A DNA stretch of 64,000 nt from Anaeramoeba ignava (Eukaryota > Metamonada > Anaeramoebidae). The notes below the pieces were generated by a model that had not been told where the DNA came from, did not search any database, and saw only the letters and a list, made by a program, of their open reading frames with translations. Of the stretch, positions 62,203 through 64,000 are shown piece by piece (position 1 is the first letter of the stretch; each line of letters starts with the position of its first letter). The DNA lies in assembly GCA_028826165.1 (NCBI GenBank), contig JAPDFW010000033.1, forward strand, positions 496,001 through 560,000, read 5' to 3'. The position numbers and the translations under genes are program-made.

Positions 62203-62243
62203 AAATCATTTTTTCATTTTTTTCATTTTTTTCTTTTTCAAAA
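62203..62243 (+). promoter_or_regulatory. T/CAT tract upstream of RCC1-BTB gene
   Basis: Three CATs in T runs directly before the ATG at 62244, 58 bp after the fragment's stop. Confidence 0.4.
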
Positions 62244-64000
62244 ATGAATGATTGTTTATTTTTTGGAAGAAATCAATATCCAATTCTTATCGAAAATAAA
62301 CCAAATAAAATAACAAAACCAATTCAATTTAAATTTGAAAATGAAAATGAAAATGAAAATGAAAAACAAATTAAACAAATTTCATCAGGTTATTTTGGAA
62401 CAATTTTCCTTTTTGAAAATGGAAAAGCAATAGAATGTTTAAAAGAAAATGATTCAAACCAAAATCCTTCAAAAATCCAAATTGAAGAAAATATTCAAAA
62501 AGTAACTTTTGGTGAACAAAATGAAGCTATTTTAACAATAGAAGGAAATGTATTTGCCAAAAGGAAGAGATATTAATCCAAATAATCGAAATGAATTTAT
62601 CAATATTTCATCATTAATTGAAGATACAAATGATAGAATAATTCAAGATATTGTTTCTGGAAACAAATCAATTTACTTATTAACTTCAAATCAAAATGCT
62701 TATGGAATTGGTGATAATCTATATGGCCAACTTGGTTTTGATTCTGAAACACTTGAAGAAACAGAAAAACCAATTTTAATGATGAAAAATGTTTCTAAAA
62801 TATTTTCAGGAAATATTTCACTTCATGTTTTTCTTTTAAATACAAATCAAGAATTATTTGGATGCGGATATAATTCATTTGGCCAACTTGGATTAGGAGA
62901 ATCAATAAAAAAAATAAAAATCCAAAAATTAACCAAAATCCAAAATATTCCAAAAGGTAAAATAATTGATATTCAATGCGGATTTAATCATTCAATAATG
63001 TTGATTGAAAATGAAAATCAAAATGAAAATCAAAATGAAAATCCAAAAAGAAAACTTTATTCATGTGGTTATTCTCGATTAAATGGACTTGGCAAAAATG
63101 AAAATACTTATGAATTTACTGAAATCAAATCATCCTTATTTGAAAATGATGATAATATTCTTGATTTTTCTGTTGGAAGATATCATACTTTGATTTTAAC
63201 TTCAAAAAGGAAATTAAATGGATTTGGAAGTAATCAATATGGTCAATTAGGAACTGGAGATACAAATCATCAATCCATTCCAATTCAAATTGAATTTCCT
63301 AAATTAAGATTTAATGAAAATATTTCTAATTATCATATTTATTGTGGATTTAATAATTCATTTATTTATTATTCTCTTTTTCTTTCTTCTTTTTCCAATC
63401 TTGAAGAAGATTTGATAAAATTATTTAAAAGAAAAGAATTTTGTAATATTTCATTTAAAACAGAAAATGGAGAAATAATTGAAGCTCATAAATTAATATT
63501 GAAATATAGATTAAATCAAAATGAAAATCAAATTGAAAAACTTCAAGAAATTATTTCAAAAAAATCAATTAAAGAATCAAATCAAATATTTGAAATGATT
63601 TATTCAAACACAAATAAATCCAAAATTATATTCTGAAATTAAAGAAATTATAAATTCAAATGAAAAAATTGAAGAAACAATGAAAAGAATTTATTTAAAT
63701 GAAAATGAAAAAGATTTTATAATTGAAAGAAAAGAAAAACAATATAAATTTCCAAAATTAATATTAATAATGAGAAGTGAATTATATCGAGGAATGTTTT
63801 TATCTGTAACAGAAGATAAATCTAATAAAGTTAGAGATTATAGTGAATTAAGTAATAAATCATTTCAAATATTTGAATATTGGATTTATTCAAATCAAAT
63901 CAAAGATGAAATTCAAATTACACAAGAAATAATTAATGAAATTAAAATTGGAATTGATTATTTTCAATTAAATCAAACAAATCCAAATTTATTTGATTTA
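62244..64000 (+). CDS. RCC1-repeat BTB protein, partial, two +1 shifts
   Basis: ATG at 62244; runs off the right edge. RCC1-type propeller repeats: YGIGDNLYGQLGF, LFGCGYNSFGQLGLGE, YSCGYSRLNGLGKN and LNGFGSNQYGQLGTGD, each followed by a hydrophobic-strand motif (IQCGFNHSIMLI, FSVGRYHTLILT). Then a BTB domain begins (EFCNISFKTENGEIIEAHKLIL) and continues with MRSELYRGMFLSV to the end. The frame changes twice: one A must be skipped in the A4 run at 62559-62562 (FAK+GRDINPNN) and one in the A4 run at 63622-63625 (NKSK+LYSEIKE). RCC1-BTB proteins are expanded in some amoeboid protists, where they are thought to be cullin-3 adaptors; the substrate is unknown. The gene could be decaying, or the shifts could be errors. 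Confidence 0.78.

Noticed and set aside
1..64000. tRNA, rRNA or transposon genes
   Set aside because: No cloverleaf-like GC-rich island, no rRNA-like stretch and no transposase or reverse transcriptase motif seen by eye; a covariance-model scan was not possible.

Overview
Organism and why. This is nuclear DNA of a very AT-rich, intron-bearing protist. The gene set is plainly eukaryotic: 14-3-3, spastin, RAD1, RED/IK, anoctamin, DENN protein, RMC1, OTU1/YOD1, PIP kinase and an ankyrin-RhoGEF. I placed 37 GT-AG introns by joining reading frames; 36 of the donors are GTA-type. The mix of RCC1-BTB and BTB-BACK-TLDc proteins, an ankyrin-DH-PH protein and a bacterial-type citrate lyase alpha subunit suggests an anaerobic amoeboid metamonad such as Anaeramoeba. 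That name is inference (about 50%). No tRNA, rRNA, CRISPR array, virus or transposon was recognised.

Layout. 1-4275: 12-bp minisatellite, probably an intron running off the left edge, then the first exon of a TPR gene (4276-4669, -). 4814-7703 (-): GPI ethanolamine-phosphate-transferase-like enzyme. 7856-10537: 152-bp satellite between two divergent genes. 10579-13621 (+): class 3 lipase. 13718-16197 (+): anoctamin. 16436-17992 (+): citrate lyase alpha. 18134-19619 (-): BTB-BACK-TLDc. 19772-23412 (-): DENN protein. 23699-26319 (-): RMC1. 26391-27618 (-): RAD1. 27736-34700 (+): ankyrin-DH-PH. 34810-35782 (-): unknown. 35868-36149 (+): small membrane protein. 36270-39639 and 39909-44770 (+): duplicated surface protein, the first copy broken. 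44835-45827 (-): PIP kinase. 45890-46744 (-): unknown. 46927-47895 (-): OTU1. 48002-52915 (-): spastin. 53214-54400 (+): prohibitin-like. 54446-55835 (-): TatD nuclease. 55908-56580 (+): small membrane protein. 56637-57696 (+): RED/IK. 57834-61578 (-): 14-3-3. 61823-62185 (+): BTB fragment. 62244 to the end (+): RCC1-BTB protein.

Main themes. (1) Almost all the long repeat arrays lie inside introns. Exons from both sides of an array join in frame into recognisable proteins, with introns up to 2.9 kb, or more than 4.2 kb if the left-edge array counts. (2) Six sites in five genes need exactly one base skipped, all in the same direction, five of them in runs of A. They are either uncorrected homopolymer errors or real +1 frameshifts. 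(3) Many start codons follow a coding-strand T tract broken by CAT, a likely core promoter or initiator. (4) The two surface-protein copies are nearly identical at both ends and strongly diverged in the middle, as expected of a variable surface antigen or adhesin family.

How the genes work together. There is no operon logic; these are independent eukaryotic transcription units, packed 45-150 bp apart when repeats are set aside. Membrane traffic and signalling are well represented (DENN, RMC1, PIP kinase, RhoGEF, 14-3-3, anoctamin, lipase), with DNA repair (RAD1, TatD), ubiquitin (OTU1), cytoskeleton (spastin) and splicing (RED). All exon joins were made by eye and need transcript support.
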